DNA from: Lagopus muta
Taxonomy: Eukaryota; Chordata; Aves; Galliformes; Phasianidae
Reading direction: 5' to 3'
Length of the DNA: 64,000 bases
Assembly (NCBI RefSeq): GCF_023343835.1
Contig: NC_064443.1
Location: 1,302,001-1,366,000, forward strand
Shown: one piece after another, positions 1 to 12,671 of the stretch
Layout of the letters: the number at the start of each line of letters is the position of its first letter
Position numbering within the stretch: position 1 is the stretch's first letter
Position numbers and translations under genes: made by a program
The notes under the pieces: model-generated
The model's database searches: none
Told to the model about the DNA's origin: nothing
Seen by the model: only the letters and a program-made list of their open reading frames with translations

Positions 1-3000
1 CCTGTTTCATTTGTTGGGGTAGGAGATTATTCCTCATTGTGCCAGCAAATTCTTTACTTGTTTCCATAAGGAATTCATCCAAAGTCTAAATTTTGAATGG
101 CTCCAAAATAAAACTAATTTAAGCAGTGCTAAACATTTACTGTCCTTATCACTCAGAAGCGGATCCCTTCTTTTTTCTCTCTCATAACTTACAAAGTGCA
201 GGACTTCTAACTAAATTTAGGGGGGGTGCTGCTTTGTTATAATGCGGCCTTTACCTTGTGTATTAACTTCTGCTTCAGAAAGAATGTACTCATGAGCTCA
301 GGAGAACCAGGTGGTATTTCTTTCAGCGTGGTGATGGTCCAGGTGGAAGAAGTTGCCTGTGGTAGGCTGTATGTGGTGTGGAAGCAAAGAGCATGGCAGG
401 CTGGGGCAGCAGTTGGGTCTTCTAGAGCAGAGCTGGTGTGTGTTGCGGAGTGCTCTCCCAAGTGCTTGATGCGTGGGTCCATCTTAACACTGAGCTAAGA
501 GGGGATAGTGTCTGCTAAATGTAAAGTAGGTTTGATGAAGTAGATCCTTTATTTTGGCAGTAGGCAAAGTAGTCCTGATGGAAATGGTGCAAACCTGGCT
601 GCAATGTGCCTGTCCCAGCAAGGAAGGGTTGGATGTGCCAGGCAGGACCTGAGTGTGTTCCACAGCCAGCACTGGTCTGCCAAGCCCAAGGTAGCAACAG
701 CAATGATGCACAGGAGAAAGGAAGTGATGGTTTATCACGTTGTGCAGACTAGCCTGCACACAGCATGGGGCACAGAGATGGTTTGGAAGCCACCTCCATC
801 CAAGCAGAGCAGGAGGGCTGCAGGAGAGTGGCTCTGGACCTGCTCACACCAAAGGGACAGCAGTGCCACTGGTGTGACCATGGTGGGGGGGGAGGGCTCG
901 TTTTCCATCTAGCTGTGCAGCTTCAGGAACTGAGGAGGGAGGGTGGTGAAAAGTCATCACTCAGCAATTATGTCATTTAGCTAAGTTAGCCTTCTGCTTC
1001 CTTGCCTCCCTGGCTATAGGGCAGTCGTGGATTTGATTTCTTACCTTCCTCACCAACTGGGTTATAAACTGTTTGAGCAAGGAGGAATTGGAGTGGGACA
1101 GATGGCAGCATCTGGCTTCTCTGGCAAGACTGGAAGGGACATCCCTTACCCAGCCTGGCTTATCTACCAGCCTGAAGTCCATGGGCAGGAACTGCTCCAT
1201 TCCAATTTGCCTTTCCACTCTTTCCCCATAAGCAGCCCCTCGTCCCACCCACAGCACTCAGGCAGGATAAGATCTTTTTTTTTCTCTAAAACTTTGTGGC
1301 CTTCAGGTTCTTCTGCTGTTTCTGCTGTGCTTTGCAGCTCTCATTGCCTGTACAGCTCTCCCTGCCCTCTGTGAGGAAGGAAGGCTGCAGGTGGGACTGC
1401 ATTGACGGGGCAGGGGAGGCCAGCCTGAGCAAGAACATACTTAAGGAGGGAAAAGAAGGGGACAGAAATGACAACAGCCCTTGGTCTGTTGGTCTGTGTC
1501 ATTGGTGAGCATGGCCAATACCCAGCTGCTGGGCCTGCAGAGGAGGTCAGGCCGCCAGTGTGGTGTTCACAGGGCTCCCTGAGGTGTTCTATGCTATAAA
1601 GATGAACAGTAGAGCATGCTTGAATTTATCCAAACCAGCCCACGTGCCTGATAATTTTGTTTTATGAGCAAACTGCCATAAAGCAGCCAATTGTCCTTCA
1701 GAGATATGAGTTCAGCTGGACCCAAACAGAGGTGAGAAGCTCAGCACATGTCAGCAGCATGACTCCAGCAGGAATGGAAGCGAGCAGCTGAGCTCAGAGC
1801 ACTCAACATGTGAGCACCACGAGCCTGGCACGCTGCTGGCAGACTGCAGCCCAGGTTGGCGAATGGGTGGCAGAATTACCCAACTTCATGTGGGAGCTGT
1901 ACGTTATCAGAAACGAATGCATTCTTATAATCACAGGTGGGAGCTGTCTCGTTTTTGTTTCTTTTTCCTTCTAAAATCTTCTAAAATGTAGGGAGGCATC
2001 TGTTGCTGGAGGAAATGTCTTTAAAAATATGGTGTTTTCTTTGCAATGAGCAGAGTAATGGGTCCTAATGTAGCAGTGCTGACTCTTTATGTTCTTTGCT
2101 TATGGAGCATTGAAGAGGAGAGTAATTTATCAGGATTATTATGTTAAGAGAACAGCAGCAGCACTTTGAAGGGAGGGCTTACTCAAATAAATAACCATGT
2201 AAAGAAATATTAATTCTAATGGACTTTCTGTGTGTGCCATATGGGTGCAAGAGCATTTGCTAAGTGGCTCACCTGATCATCCTTGTTCTAAGTGACTGCA
2301 GAGGGAAAGCAAGTTATTGGAGAAATGTAACTTTGCTTAAGGAAACAAAAAAAAAAAGGAAGAAATCAGAACATCTGAGGTGAAGGTAGGCAGCTTAAAT
2401 GCTTTTTGTCTTAAAAGCATATGTGGATCTTATTTCTGGTGGGTTTTGCTTCAGGTATTTTCCCCAAACTTCTCCTGATTAGCATAACGAGCACCAATTC
2501 CCCAACTCTCTAAATTGCAGAAATCACCCACCTAGTGATTTCTGTCGGTAATGGAGTGGAGAGACTAGCCTGGCAATTCTGGCTTCTTATTGCTAAAACT
2601 ATATTAAAACTGTGATATGTAGAAAGTGTGCATATAAACTGATAGCCTGCAGCCTTTGTAAGCTAGCTTCTCGCTTCTTCCAATGATAGAGCAGTCTGAA
2701 AACAGAGAGCAGGGACCTGAGAGAGCAGGCTGGCATTGTCTCAGCTACCAGTCCTCTTAAGTCTGGTGCACAAAAAGCATGTAACAATGAAAGCTCTTTT
2801 TGTTTTGTCAAGTTCAAGGCTGGTTTACTCATTACTTGTGACTCTTTTTCATTTTAGTAAGTTAACAGAAGATTGGGGAAAAAAAATCCTAAGTGCTGGT
2901 GAGCTTTGCTCCGCACAGTTACCTCTTCAGACTGCCTGGTGTCAGTCCTCACGTTCTGACACAGCATTTGCTTAGCCTTTGAACTATTGATTTAATCTAG

Positions 3001-3559
3001 AATAGCTGTAGGTACCCATCTCTGCAAACCTGTGAAGAGGTGCATGCAGAAAGGCTTGTTTCAGAAGGCTGGAGAAGAAATGCTGCTTGGGTTGAACACG
3101 AACCATAAAGCCCAACTTCAGTGCAACTGCCAATTGAAAAGTCCATCAGGGGGAGGCTGCCGGCTGCCTTCTGCTCTCATCTCAACAGCTTTTCCCACCT
3201 GCTAAGGGTGCATTTGCCTGTAAGAGGCTGCCCTGCTGATTGCACTGCTCCCAGGAGAGGGCAGTTCAGCTCCTTTTGATTGTGAGCTGCATCGAGCTGC
3301 CTGCACAGAATTGTCAGCAAGTTTGGGATGATTATATGCAAGCCAGGAAGGGAATCATGGTGTGCATCCAGATGGCTGCTCAGAAATGAGGGGGGGACAG
3401 AGAGGGGCTGTGAGTTTGGAGGGAAAGAAGGCATGTTCCCACCTAAAGCATGTCTTAATTTTTGGCAGGTTGCTAGTTTTGTCATCTTTTGTGCCACTGA
3501 ACTGTGTGACATCTGTCTCCCTCCTTGCTAAAAACAATCATGAGCTCTTTGTCTTTTAG
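1..3559. other. Unique non-coding DNA, no gene seen
   Basis: I see no repeat of known family, no convincing exon and no RNA gene here. Open frames are below about 115 codons and lack paired splice signals or protein-like composition. Isolated AATAAA hexamers (for example near 2190) have no supporting context. Probably intergenic or intronic. Confidence 0.5.
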
Positions 3560-3785
3560 TCCTTTGGCTGGTGGGACAAGGAAGCCATTCATCACCCCGC
3601 AGCCCTTATCTGAGGAAGAGCATCAGGGTGAGCCATGGGCTGGCAGCCTCTGGGAGGGGGAGGAAGAAGGCTGTGTCTGGAGGCTGAGGCCCATAGCTGA
3701 GTTGTTGTGGCTGCAGACATCGCAGGGCAAAGATAACACCTGGGATATTTTTTTTCCCTTTCAATAAAAAACATTGAAAACTGGT
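3560..3785 (+). other. Candidate plus-strand last exon with poly(A) signal
   Basis: Seen: a 3' splice site with a pyrimidine-rich tract (CTCTTTGTCTTTTAG) ends at 3559. An open frame then runs to a TAA at 3765-3767 that lies inside the poly(A) hexamer AATAAA (3763-3768). A GT-rich stretch (ggtgccttggtg) follows, as expected downstream of a cleavage site. The frame is rich in Glu and Trp, including EGEEEG, and codons tend to begin with G. A possible internal 5' splice site (CAGG|GTGAGC) lies near 3630, so the block could also be internal. No domain was recognised. Having the stop codon inside the poly(A) signal is unusual for a real mRNA and lowers confidence. It could equally be noncoding RNA or chance. 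Confidence 0.17.
3763..3768 (+). terminator. Possible poly(A) signal AATAAA
   Basis: Canonical hexamer followed within about 30 bases by a GT-rich element. It would end the candidate exon that begins at 3560. This is a single-site inference. Confidence 0.25.
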
Positions 3786-3789
3786 GCCT

Positions 3790-5310
3790 TGGTGACCTCA
3801 GGGCCCGGTCTTCCAGCAGACTTCTGCCTTCAACCTTCATTTGCCTGGAGGAGCTGTAGGTGCAAAGGGAAGATGCTGGACACTAGAACAGACCAAGGCC
3901 AAGGTCCTGCTGAAGTTCTCAGGAACTGTTTGTGCTCATTTTCCACTTGGTATTCCACTGAGTGTGTGCTGGCTTCTTTAGAGTAGCCTGTGAGTGAACG
4001 TGAGGTTCAGATGCTACGACTAGAGAGATGTTTAGAAATTGAGCTGAGTCAATGTGCTGCCATCTTCTGCCTTTTCCTGATTCTAGGTAATCCTCTAAAA
4101 CCATGTTAGCAGGGCTAAATACTTGGCTTTTCCATGCTTAGTCTTCAGATCTTGGCAATGTGTGATACCGAACTGATTTCCAAACTGGTTCTCAGTAATG
4201 ATGTTTGTGTCTCTCAGACATTTTTTTTTCTTTCCAAAAACTTTCATTTAGCTGCAGAAAACAGAGCAAGCCCTGGGTAATGTTAGCTAGCTTGGCTCCA
4301 GGAAGCTCCTGAGAGGTGAGATGGCTCTCGTTCTGTTGGAAAGTGAGAGTGGAGGCCACGCGTGTTCACCTGACTTGCCCAATATATGGAGCAGTGGTCT
4401 GGGTGGTACTGGAGGAACTGCAGAGTTCAAGGCTTCTGAGCACAACAGGCTTTCCTGCTTTCCCTCTGACATATGAAAAAGCAGGAATGCATTGTTCAAC
4501 ATAATGAGTTTAGATCTCGTTTCTCAGCAAACTCTTATTCTGGGTATGGCAGTGAAGGGTGTTTCAGTCTGAAGTGAAACTCTTATACTGCAGCAGTATG
4601 ATAATGTACGGAACCAAGGCATGAGGAAATCAGGAACTAAATGCTGATCATTTAGGAAACAGTGTCTTTTGACAGACCTTCTAGTCTGTAACTGTGAGGC
4701 CCTTGTGGTCCCATGTGCAGGGAGCTGCTGGGGTCTGTGTGGTTGTGAGGCATGGGCACAATGAGCGGCTGTGGATGGGACACGTGGGAATATGTTACTA
4801 TTCCAGGGGTCCCTCTTTGCTTCATGGGAGTTGTTACAAGAGTAACCTCCTCTCACCTTTGCATTGCACATCACTCTCTGATGGCTGATATGGCTGACCT
4901 TCATGGAGCTGAAAGCAAACACGGCATGTGGACGCATCCGTCCTGCTCCTCAGGGCACCTGCTTGAGGAGAGCATGCTGTGTGATGCAGCAGAGGCAGCC
5001 ACTGCAGGCGCTTCCTGCAAGGCAGCTTCGTGCTTGTTCCGACAAGTCTGCGATCACGAGGGAAGAGCGAGCAGTCCATCTATCCACTGCCATCTAACCT
5101 GTCATCCAGCCGTCTGAGGGCCTGAGTTTTTCTCAGACCTCAGTGGATGCAGGTGTGCAGCCCCAGCGTAAGGTCGGTGATGGTAACACTCCTGCACATT
5201 GCAGCAGAGCGCAGCTGCAGCCTCTAGTCACAGAGCTGCTCGTGTTGGAGCTGGCAGTTTAACCTGGCAGCCTGGTGCAGTGCAGGCATGCAGATATCAG
5301 CTGACACACA
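3790..5310. other. Unique DNA, no supported gene
   Basis: The longest frame is 137 codons on the minus strand at 4524-4937. It is rich in His and Ser and has no recognised domain or convincing splice acceptor. I regard it as chance. No repeat was recognised. Confidence 0.4.
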
Positions 5311-5325
5311 AAGTTGGCAATACAT

Positions 5326-5331
5326 TTTATT
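5326..5331 (-). terminator. Possible minus-strand poly(A) signal
   Basis: The minus strand reads AATAAA here. About 15-25 bases downstream on that strand is a GT-rich TTTGTGTGTC, which is the arrangement of a real cleavage site. It lies about 310 bases beyond the stop of the 137-codon minus frame at 5638-6051, so the two could be parts of one transcript. Confidence 0.35.
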
Positions 5332-5567
5332 AAGAGATTTAAAGCGTTCCAGTCATATGCAGATAAAACTTCATAAATTGTTGGTGATCGTTTTGTTCTT
5401 AAAAAAGAATACCGAAACACTCCTTGCTTTCAAATGCAGAAATGTTTTCAGCAGCTAAGTCTTTAGATTCTTCCCCAAGGCCATGTAACTCTTTGCTACT
5501 TTACACTTGACTTAAATTACTTCAGTTAATATATCTTTGTCCTCTAACCTTTGCCAAAAAGGTCGAA

Positions 5568-5587
5568 ATCATTTGCTAGCAAATGAT
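5568..5587. repeat. Perfect 20-bp palindrome
   Basis: The sequence ATCATTTGCTAGCAAATGAT equals its own reverse complement. The two ATTTGC/GCAAAT half-sites meet at GCTAGC and resemble a pair of POU-octamer half-sites facing each other. A binding role is an inference. The site lies in the presumed 3' untranslated part of the minus-strand candidate at 5326-6051. Confidence 0.8.
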
Positions 5588-5637
5588 AAACTCGTTTCCT
5601 ACCTGAGGACTCTCAGGAGAATAATGATTTCTACTCC

Positions 5638-6051
5638 TTATGAATATATTTCTGACCAGCACGGGTAAACCTTGTAAAGGATTTTACTTTCTACCACCTG
5701 CTGTGTGCTGTGCATTAATCCACTTCTACAGGGATTGCTCATGAGCTGAAGACAGAGACTTCTGCCACTATTTGAAAAACAAAGAGTATATAAATCCAAT
5801 GCAGTTATCTGCGCTTCCATCTCCTTCTCTTCCTGGGCTAGCAATCTCTTTTCTGTTGGACAGAAGGCTCCCTGCTGCCGCACAGACCAGGCTCCCACAG
5901 TCAGCAACCAAACCAACAGCACGTTCACCTCATCTGTGAGGTGCAACGTGTTCTGTGGATCAGACTCACATCTCAACGTCTCCGGCCCATCTGTGAAGGA
6001 GCAGTCCTGCAGAAGAGCAGCACTGCTGGGCTGGTTGCTGTTGGAAGTCAT
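5638..6051 (-). CDS. Hypothetical 137-residue protein, terminal-exon candidate
   Basis: Seen: a 137-codon frame with a true ATG whose context has A at -3 and A at +4. An in-frame TGA lies 15 bases upstream, so the start is well defined. A possible 3' splice site (a C-rich tract ending GGGCACAG) lies just upstream of that. The protein begins MTSNSNQPSS. It has an acidic middle part with CESDPQNTLHLTDE, a short hydrophobic run VLLVWLLTVGAW near residue 45, and a charged QEEKEMEA near residue 75. A poly(A) signal with a GT-rich follow-on lies 307 bases after the stop. No domain was recognised. Against it: an internal GATGAG|GTGAAC could be a 5' splice site, and a frame this long is expected a few times by chance in 64 kb. 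Possibly a lineage-specific gene. Confidence 0.22.
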   Translation of the reverse strand: MTSNSNQPSSAALLQDCSFTDGPETLRCESDPQNTLHLTDEVNVLLVWLLTVGAWSVRQQGAFCPTEKRLLAQEEKEMEAQITALDLYTLCFSNSGRSLCLQLMSNPCRSGLMHSTQQVVESKILYKVYPCWSEIYS

Positions 6052-6923
6052 GCTGGATTTGTGAACATCTCACTGTGCCCTCAGGGGGGTGAAAAGTGTA
6101 CCGTTCCAGCTGTGAACTCGCTGCTAAATGCACAGCTGTGAACTGCTCTTCCCCACACAGGGCATGTTTATTTCACTCGGCTTGTTTTTTGGCTCTTGCT
6201 GCAGCCACTTTCTGGAGTCAGACATGCTCTCTGCAGAAAGCAAAGAAGAGAACATGTTTAATTTGTTTTCCTGTAGAACCTCTGCCCTTTTGGCTTGGCT
6301 TTCATTTATATCTGCAGCAATAGCTCCGTAATTCGTCTCCAGCGCAAATCAGTGAGAGAATCTTATTTCATATTCATTCCCTTCCATTCTGTTTTCTTTT
6401 GCTGCGCTGCTTTTCGCCCTCAGTCTGACCGAGGCTCAGCCCTGCCAAGGGCTGCCCTGGCTGTGGGAGTCCTACACTCTTCAGTAGCTTTTTGCCACAA
6501 CCTCTGTGCCACGAGAAGGCCTGGAGCAGCCATTGTTTGGTGTGCTCTGCTTTGGCTGAATGCAGCTGTGTGCGGCGGGGTTCCATGAATTGCTGGGGTC
6601 TTTTCATTTCCTAAGCTGCACACTCCATGCTGACTTGGCACATGGTTTCAGGTACTCTTGCCAGTCTTGTCCCAGTGGAATCCAGTTGTGGCACAGGCTG
6701 TAGACTGCATTTCCTTTGCAACTCCTCATGTTGATTTTTTTACTGTGCACCATTCAGACAACTGCCTGTGCTGCTCACCAGCACTGCTCCACCTCTTTGT
6801 GGAGAGCACTACTGCTGGGCACGTCGTTCTGATTCCCTCCAAAGAATGGGTCTTCCTTCCAGCTTAAATGAACAGCTGCTTTAATGAAGTAACTGAGCCA
6901 TAATTAGAGCCGCTGATTAGCCC

Positions 6924-6952
6924 CCATGTCAGTTCACTTGCTGCTGACATGG
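6924..6952. repeat. Inverted repeat, 9-bp arms
   Basis: CCATGTCAG at 6924-6932 and CTGACATGG at 6944-6952 are exact reverse complements, separated by 11 bases. An AT-rich homeodomain-type motif (CATAATTAGAG) lies about 25 bases upstream. It may be a small regulatory element, but this is inference. Confidence 0.6.
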
Positions 6953-8484
6953 AGCAGAGGTATACATTTTATTGCTGGCTGGGGAAGTTGTCCTGTTCAG
7001 AGAACATGTCAGTGTGCCAATCACATCAGCACCGAGCTTTATCTGCACACAAAGGCTTTGTTAAAGCTTCCAGATACCCAACTATTAAACCCAAACTACA
7101 TCTGACAGTGCTTCCAGGCTCCCAGCGAGCTCAGTGCAGGACCTACTGTCAGGATCCAGCAAGTTGTACCCACAGTTTGGTGTGAGCTGTGCTTAGGGCA
7201 GAGGATGGCACTGCTGTAGCAAAATGGGCATTCCTCAGTAGTTTGCAATGAAGCTGAAAAAAAATAAGGCAATCAAAAGAAGTGATACTCCAGAAGGGGA
7301 GAGGCGTAGAGCTGCTGTGTTACTGCATGTGATTTGAGCGCTCGGTGTGTGCAGTTTTCCTCAGGAGAGACTGCTGCTGAGCAATCCTGTAACACCAGCA
7401 CAGCCCCACGTGCTAGGGGAGGGCCATGGTTTGCCTGTCCTGCTTTTGAGTTTTCCAAGAATGACATTATTTAGCTTCAGCAAAGCAGTTTCCTTCTAGC
7501 TTGGGAATAACTTGCAGACCTGCAACCGGCAGGGCCAATTGGTGCCTGTGCTGTAGGTGATGGCTATGGCACACAGAGCTCAGCGTCACTCCTCCAGGCC
7601 CTCTGCCCTTCCAGTGCTATCATGAGGCTGAGTGCAAAGTGTGGGGCAGGATTGCAGCTGAAATCAGCATTCCTGAGCAGCAAGAACCCTGTGAAGCCTT
7701 CTAATTAGTCTCTGGGCTTTGAGCACTGGCAACACACTTTTTATTCCACATTACACTTTTGAGCGCTCCATCACCACTGTGAGTCTTAATAATAGTTTAA
7801 AACAGCCTGCTGGTGAATCCTGCATAAGTGCAGGGCTTCTAGAAGAAGTCCAGGTGTGAAGCTCGAGGTAGAGTATTGACAATGGGTGCTGCTCTTCTGC
7901 GTGAGAACGCTTAGCAGCCAGCACAGAGGCCTTGTGTGGTCACTGCTCCCTGTTTGGGACTAATTATTGATGAGTAGGGAAGAAAGAATATGCAAGAATT
8001 CTGTTTAATAACCATTTTTAGGATGCTTCTGTGGCCAGCAGCCTGCTGAACTATATACCTCCTAACGGCTGTTGAAGATGAAAAGTCAAAGGCTGTTGCT
8101 TTTAGCAATTTTTCCTCCAGAAGATCCCCCTCCTCTTCTTGTTGTCACTGTTTGCCACCTATTTCTCACCCATTTTTATGAATAAAAATTACTGGCACAT
8201 ATAAGGCCATATCATTGGCCTTAGGCTGAATTTGGCTCATCTCTGCTGTGATTTGGAAAATGATTTCCTGTTCAGAAAGTCATTATTCTCCAACCTCAGC
8301 TCGAAGAGCTCTCCTAAGGATAACGCTCTCATAAAACCAAAATCCATGCAGTCAGTTAGTGGGATTTTCTGGTTAGTATTTCATATTTTGATTGCTATTC
8401 TCTCTGAGTTTTTGGGCAGGGATGAGTTTACTCTGTGGACATCAGTGTACACTTTTAATAGCTTACCACTAAGAAAACCTTGAA

Positions 8485-8507
8485 ATATTAAAAAGATCTT
8501 TTAATAT
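8485..8507. repeat. Near-perfect 23-base AT-rich palindrome
   Basis: ATATTAAAA and TTTTAATAT flank AGATC. The arms are exact reverse complements, and only one extra A breaks full symmetry. No function can be assigned. Confidence 0.7.
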
Positions 8508-11500
8508 AGTCTGTAGCATTACTTGAGGCATCAGGGCTTTTGAAAGTTTTAGTGTTTGATGTCTTCTGCGGTCAGAAACTCAGAAGTACTCCACATACAT
8601 GGAACTATTTCAAAATCTGTTCACAATTATGAGTATCTGCTCTTCTGCAATTTGATCTCCAGTCCTTTGTTTTAGCCTTAAAATATGATTTTACTGGGGC
8701 TGAGGGGGCCAGGGTTGAAATCTCTGTTGCTGTGAAGCACACGGTGTGCTGGACTTGGGTTGGCAGCAGCAGTGACAGAAAATCCTGCTCACCCCATATC
8801 CCTGGCCAGGAAGCACATCCTTGTGAAGAAGACCAGGAAACCTGGCATTTTTCTTGGTGCTTCCCCAGTGCTGGATGGTGGAACTCAGCAGCCAAGCTGA
8901 ATCTGGCCCTCAGGTGTGTGCACCCCCCTTATCTTGCAAACGAGTCAGGATATAGCTTGAACCATCTGGAGAGTGATTGGGCTGGGGTAAACAAAGTGTA
9001 TCAAGATGGGCCATCCCAAGAGCCTCACTGAGATGTCAAGCCTAAGGGAGTGATGCCAACAGAAAATCTGTCATCCAAAAGTCTGGGTGTAGTGCTTTCA
9101 GCATATCCTCAGCACACAGAGCACAGCAAGGGCAATCAAAATATTGGTGCTTTATGCATTCTCTTGTTTTCTGTGAAGAACTAAAACACCAAATTAAACA
9201 AATGTGCTACGTTTGGTTTGCGAGTGCTGATTTTGCTTTAAGATGCAATTACCTGCAGGTGACTTGCAAGGCCTCCTGGTTCACTGCTGGAAATTCAGAA
9301 AAAGTGTCTGCCTAAAGCTCCTTGGCTTGTTTGGCTGAGGGAAAAAAGCACATCCCTCCAGCCAGGTCTGCTGGGGAATCTGGGGGCTTCAGGGGGGAAG
9401 GTGCATGCTTACCTTTCTGGAAATGGACTTTAAAGGGCATTGAAAACTTCAGCTTTATGTATACGTATAAAGAACATAAAACCCAGCCATACCTAATATG
9501 CACATCAGTGCTTTTGTTTGTGACATACATGTAAAAGACAGCATGATGTCATTGTCCAAGGCGAAGCAATCATCTTCAACGATGAAGAAATAGCATAGGT
9601 TATTTTAAAGCCACAGAAAGGAAGCTTTCCTGAGGAATTTCAGCAAGCCAAGCCCATAGCAAAGCACTTTTAAGGCTAAGGAAGGTATATATTGAAGAGC
9701 CTGAGTGACTGAACGTCAGCATGAAATAGAAAATGGTGGCTGACAGTGAGCAAGGGAGATTGGGCTGTCACATCAAGGGGGAAATCAATGCAGGAAGCAA
9801 AAATGAAGCAGCACTATCAGCTAGGTGGGTGCCTTGTAACAATGTTCTACCCGTGGACATGGAGCCTTAGGCAGACTGCTGATATGTCCTAGCACACATG
9901 TGCCAACTCATACATATTTTTAGGTGTTCACACAGATTTCAGTGGGTGCAGAGTGAAAGAAAAGGTGAAAAGCCTACAGTAAGAAGTGCTAGTGCTGTGA
10001 CAATGTCATTGCTGGGAAGCAATGCCCATTATGGGGAATAGGACCTGAGCAATGTGGAGGGCTGCTTGACAGGATGCTGCAGTGCCATCTGCGTGCAGTC
10101 ACTGCTCTTCTATAGAAAAAAAAAGTGCTGGCAAAAGAGTGACTTAAAACAAATTTTGAATTTGACATTTTCTTCCTCTTTTTAATTTGCCTCCCAAGGA
10201 TACAATTATCTGGAGCACGAAAACAGATGCTTATATATTCACCGTGATGTCAGTGCTTTGCAGGTGCGGAGTCCGCTTCTCTTGGCGAGGTTTCTGCTGG
10301 AAAGGAGTGGTTTGTGACCTCTCCAAAGGAGAGCTGTGCCAGAAGTCTGCTTTTTTGTGCTTTTAGCTGCCATGTGCACACCTGCATGGAGCACATGACT
10401 TGTTAGCAGTGCAAGGCTCTGTGCCCCAGCACCACCTCGGTGTCCTTGTTCTGGGGAATGGCACAGGAGGACAGCAGGGGTTGCTGGAAGGGCAGGACAG
10501 GCTGGGCAGCAGACCTCTACCTGCAAGCAGTTGAGCTTTATAGAAGTCCACCTCTAACATAGACGTGGTTGGCTGTCAGACAGAGGTCTGTATCCAGCTT
10601 TGAATGCGTTTCCCCAATTTCTTAACAATTCCCATAATGACTCATTCTTTCTCTTAATCTTGCAGACCTGGAGGAAGCTGTAAGCCCTGCAGCTCAGTGC
10701 TGCTGCTGTTTGCCACAGAGAGAGCTCCCTGCACTCCCAGGTTGGGTTGCCTGTACCCCAAATTCTTCCATCAGTTCAAGAAATACAGTTTTACTATTGG
10801 ACAGATTCAGGGCAAAATCTGTCATTCTTTCAAGCAAACTGGGCCTATTAAAAGGTCATATCTAAAATTCTGTGTCCCATGTGCATTCTAAACTGGCAGT
10901 AAAACACTGTGGTCTCGCTTTCTCTCATGCACACAAATGTCAATAATTTTTTCCTGAACTGTGAACATGGTCACTGTGTCCAAAAGCTCCATGTCTAATA
11001 TGTGTTCAGATTTCCTAGGCTAACAAGTTACTTTGGTCAGTGATGACAGTGGGACAGTGATTGAGATGCTGTGTAAATGTAGTTGGAAGTTCTGATGAAA
11101 TGACTGAAGTGATTTAAGCAATAACATTCCTCGAGATCACTTCCATTTTGCTGACTGTATGCTTGAAAGAGGTGTCACTGTGGGTGGGAAGGTAGGAACA
11201 CACCAGCTACTGATGTTTTCATTCTGCTTGTCTTTGGATGTAATAGTAACTGCATTGGAGCATTAGTCTGTGTACAGTTGAGCTATAGCTTATCGTCAGA
11301 GCCCATATTTCACTTCCAATTAGTTTCCTGGAGGTACTTGTTTTGACTGACCTCTTATTTGCATTAAAAGCTCGTGGAGTGATTTGCGTTTCTAAGGACT
11401 GTTCCTGAAACGACTTCTGCTGTGATGTCGCCAGGACAAATGCACCAGCCAGGAGCTGTGCCTCCATCAGGAGCTTCCTAAAGAAGTGCAGGAGCTGCCA

Positions 11501-12643
11501 ATGGAATCGTGATATCACTCGGCAGATAACACTCATTTGCTTTAGTGCTGACTGAAATAGAAGATGAGCGATACTAAAGATTACCATCCTGGTGACAGAG
11601 AAAATAAGGGAGAAATAAGAAGCATCACTTCTTCTAATCTTTCCTTTTGAAGTATCTTCAGGCATAAAAACGATGATTTTGGAAAAATGCATCTGTTTGA
11701 AAGCCACAGGGTACTAATGTAGTGCTTTTCAAAACAAAGGACTTTTAAAAATGTTGATGAAATGTCTCTAAAGCAGGAGAGAATGCAGTGGTTTGTAGAA
11801 GTCTGGGGTTGCTCTGCAAAAACTGGCACAGGACAACTGGAGAAGTTTTGTTATTCAAAGTTTATTTCCAGAAGTGCTGGACAATGAGACAAAGGGAAGC
11901 AACGGCTTGAAACAGCCGCCCATCTCCAGCTGCTGAACAGCTGGCAGGGGAGCAGGCAAAGGTGGAGCAACCTTGGGACCTTTCCTGTGCAGCGTGTGGG
12001 ATGGAGGCTGTCCAGAGAGAGGTGATCTGCTCAGGCCTAGAGCTGAACCCGCTCGGTCCATAGTGTGCACCAGGCCTGGGGCTGTCCTTATCTACGGAAC
12101 ATCACGTCCATTAGGTGTCCATCTTCCTTAACCTGGCACCTGAGCTGTTCCCAGGAGGATTTCCGACCACTGCCATGGGATAATGCTTCAGTTTGGTGAC
12201 AGTGTGGGCACTGCTGGTGGAGCTAAACAGGAGTCGCTGTCAAACTTCCCTGTTTGAGCTGCCTGATGGAGTTTGAACAGCAGCCAAGATGGGTGGGAGC
12301 CAAAGGAGCTGCTGGAGGTAGGGGTTACAGCACTGCCACTTACATTTTGGCTTCGTTAGGCTTATTCTGCAAAAGGGGTTGCTTACTTTACTGACTAATC
12401 GGTGTGCTTTGTGAAAAGCACCCTCCTTAGCAGCTGTAAAAGTGGGCTAGGAGAAAATACAGAACAGAAAGTTTTTTTCTGAGAAAAGATCAAAAGTGCA
12501 TTTTTCTTCTGAAACTCATTATTTTTTCATCTTGTTTTATGATTTTATATTATCTCATGGCTTGTTAATACCAGCAGAGGGCTGTTACATGTCAATTCAC
12601 ATCAGCATTCCCAGCCATATCACATGGCATAATCCCAGTCGTG

Positions 12644-12671
12644 TATATATATATATATATATATGTATATA
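12644..12671. repeat. (TA)n microsatellite
   Basis: TA dinucleotides run for 28 bases with a single G interruption near 12665. Likely polymorphic in length. Confidence 0.95.

Noticed and set aside
4524-4937. 137-codon minus-strand frame
   Set aside because: No splice support, no domain, and a His/Ser/Arg-rich chance-like composition.
11219-11707. 162-codon minus-strand frame
   Set aside because: It starts at GTG, has no good acceptor and no recognisable domain. A frame this long is expected occasionally by chance.
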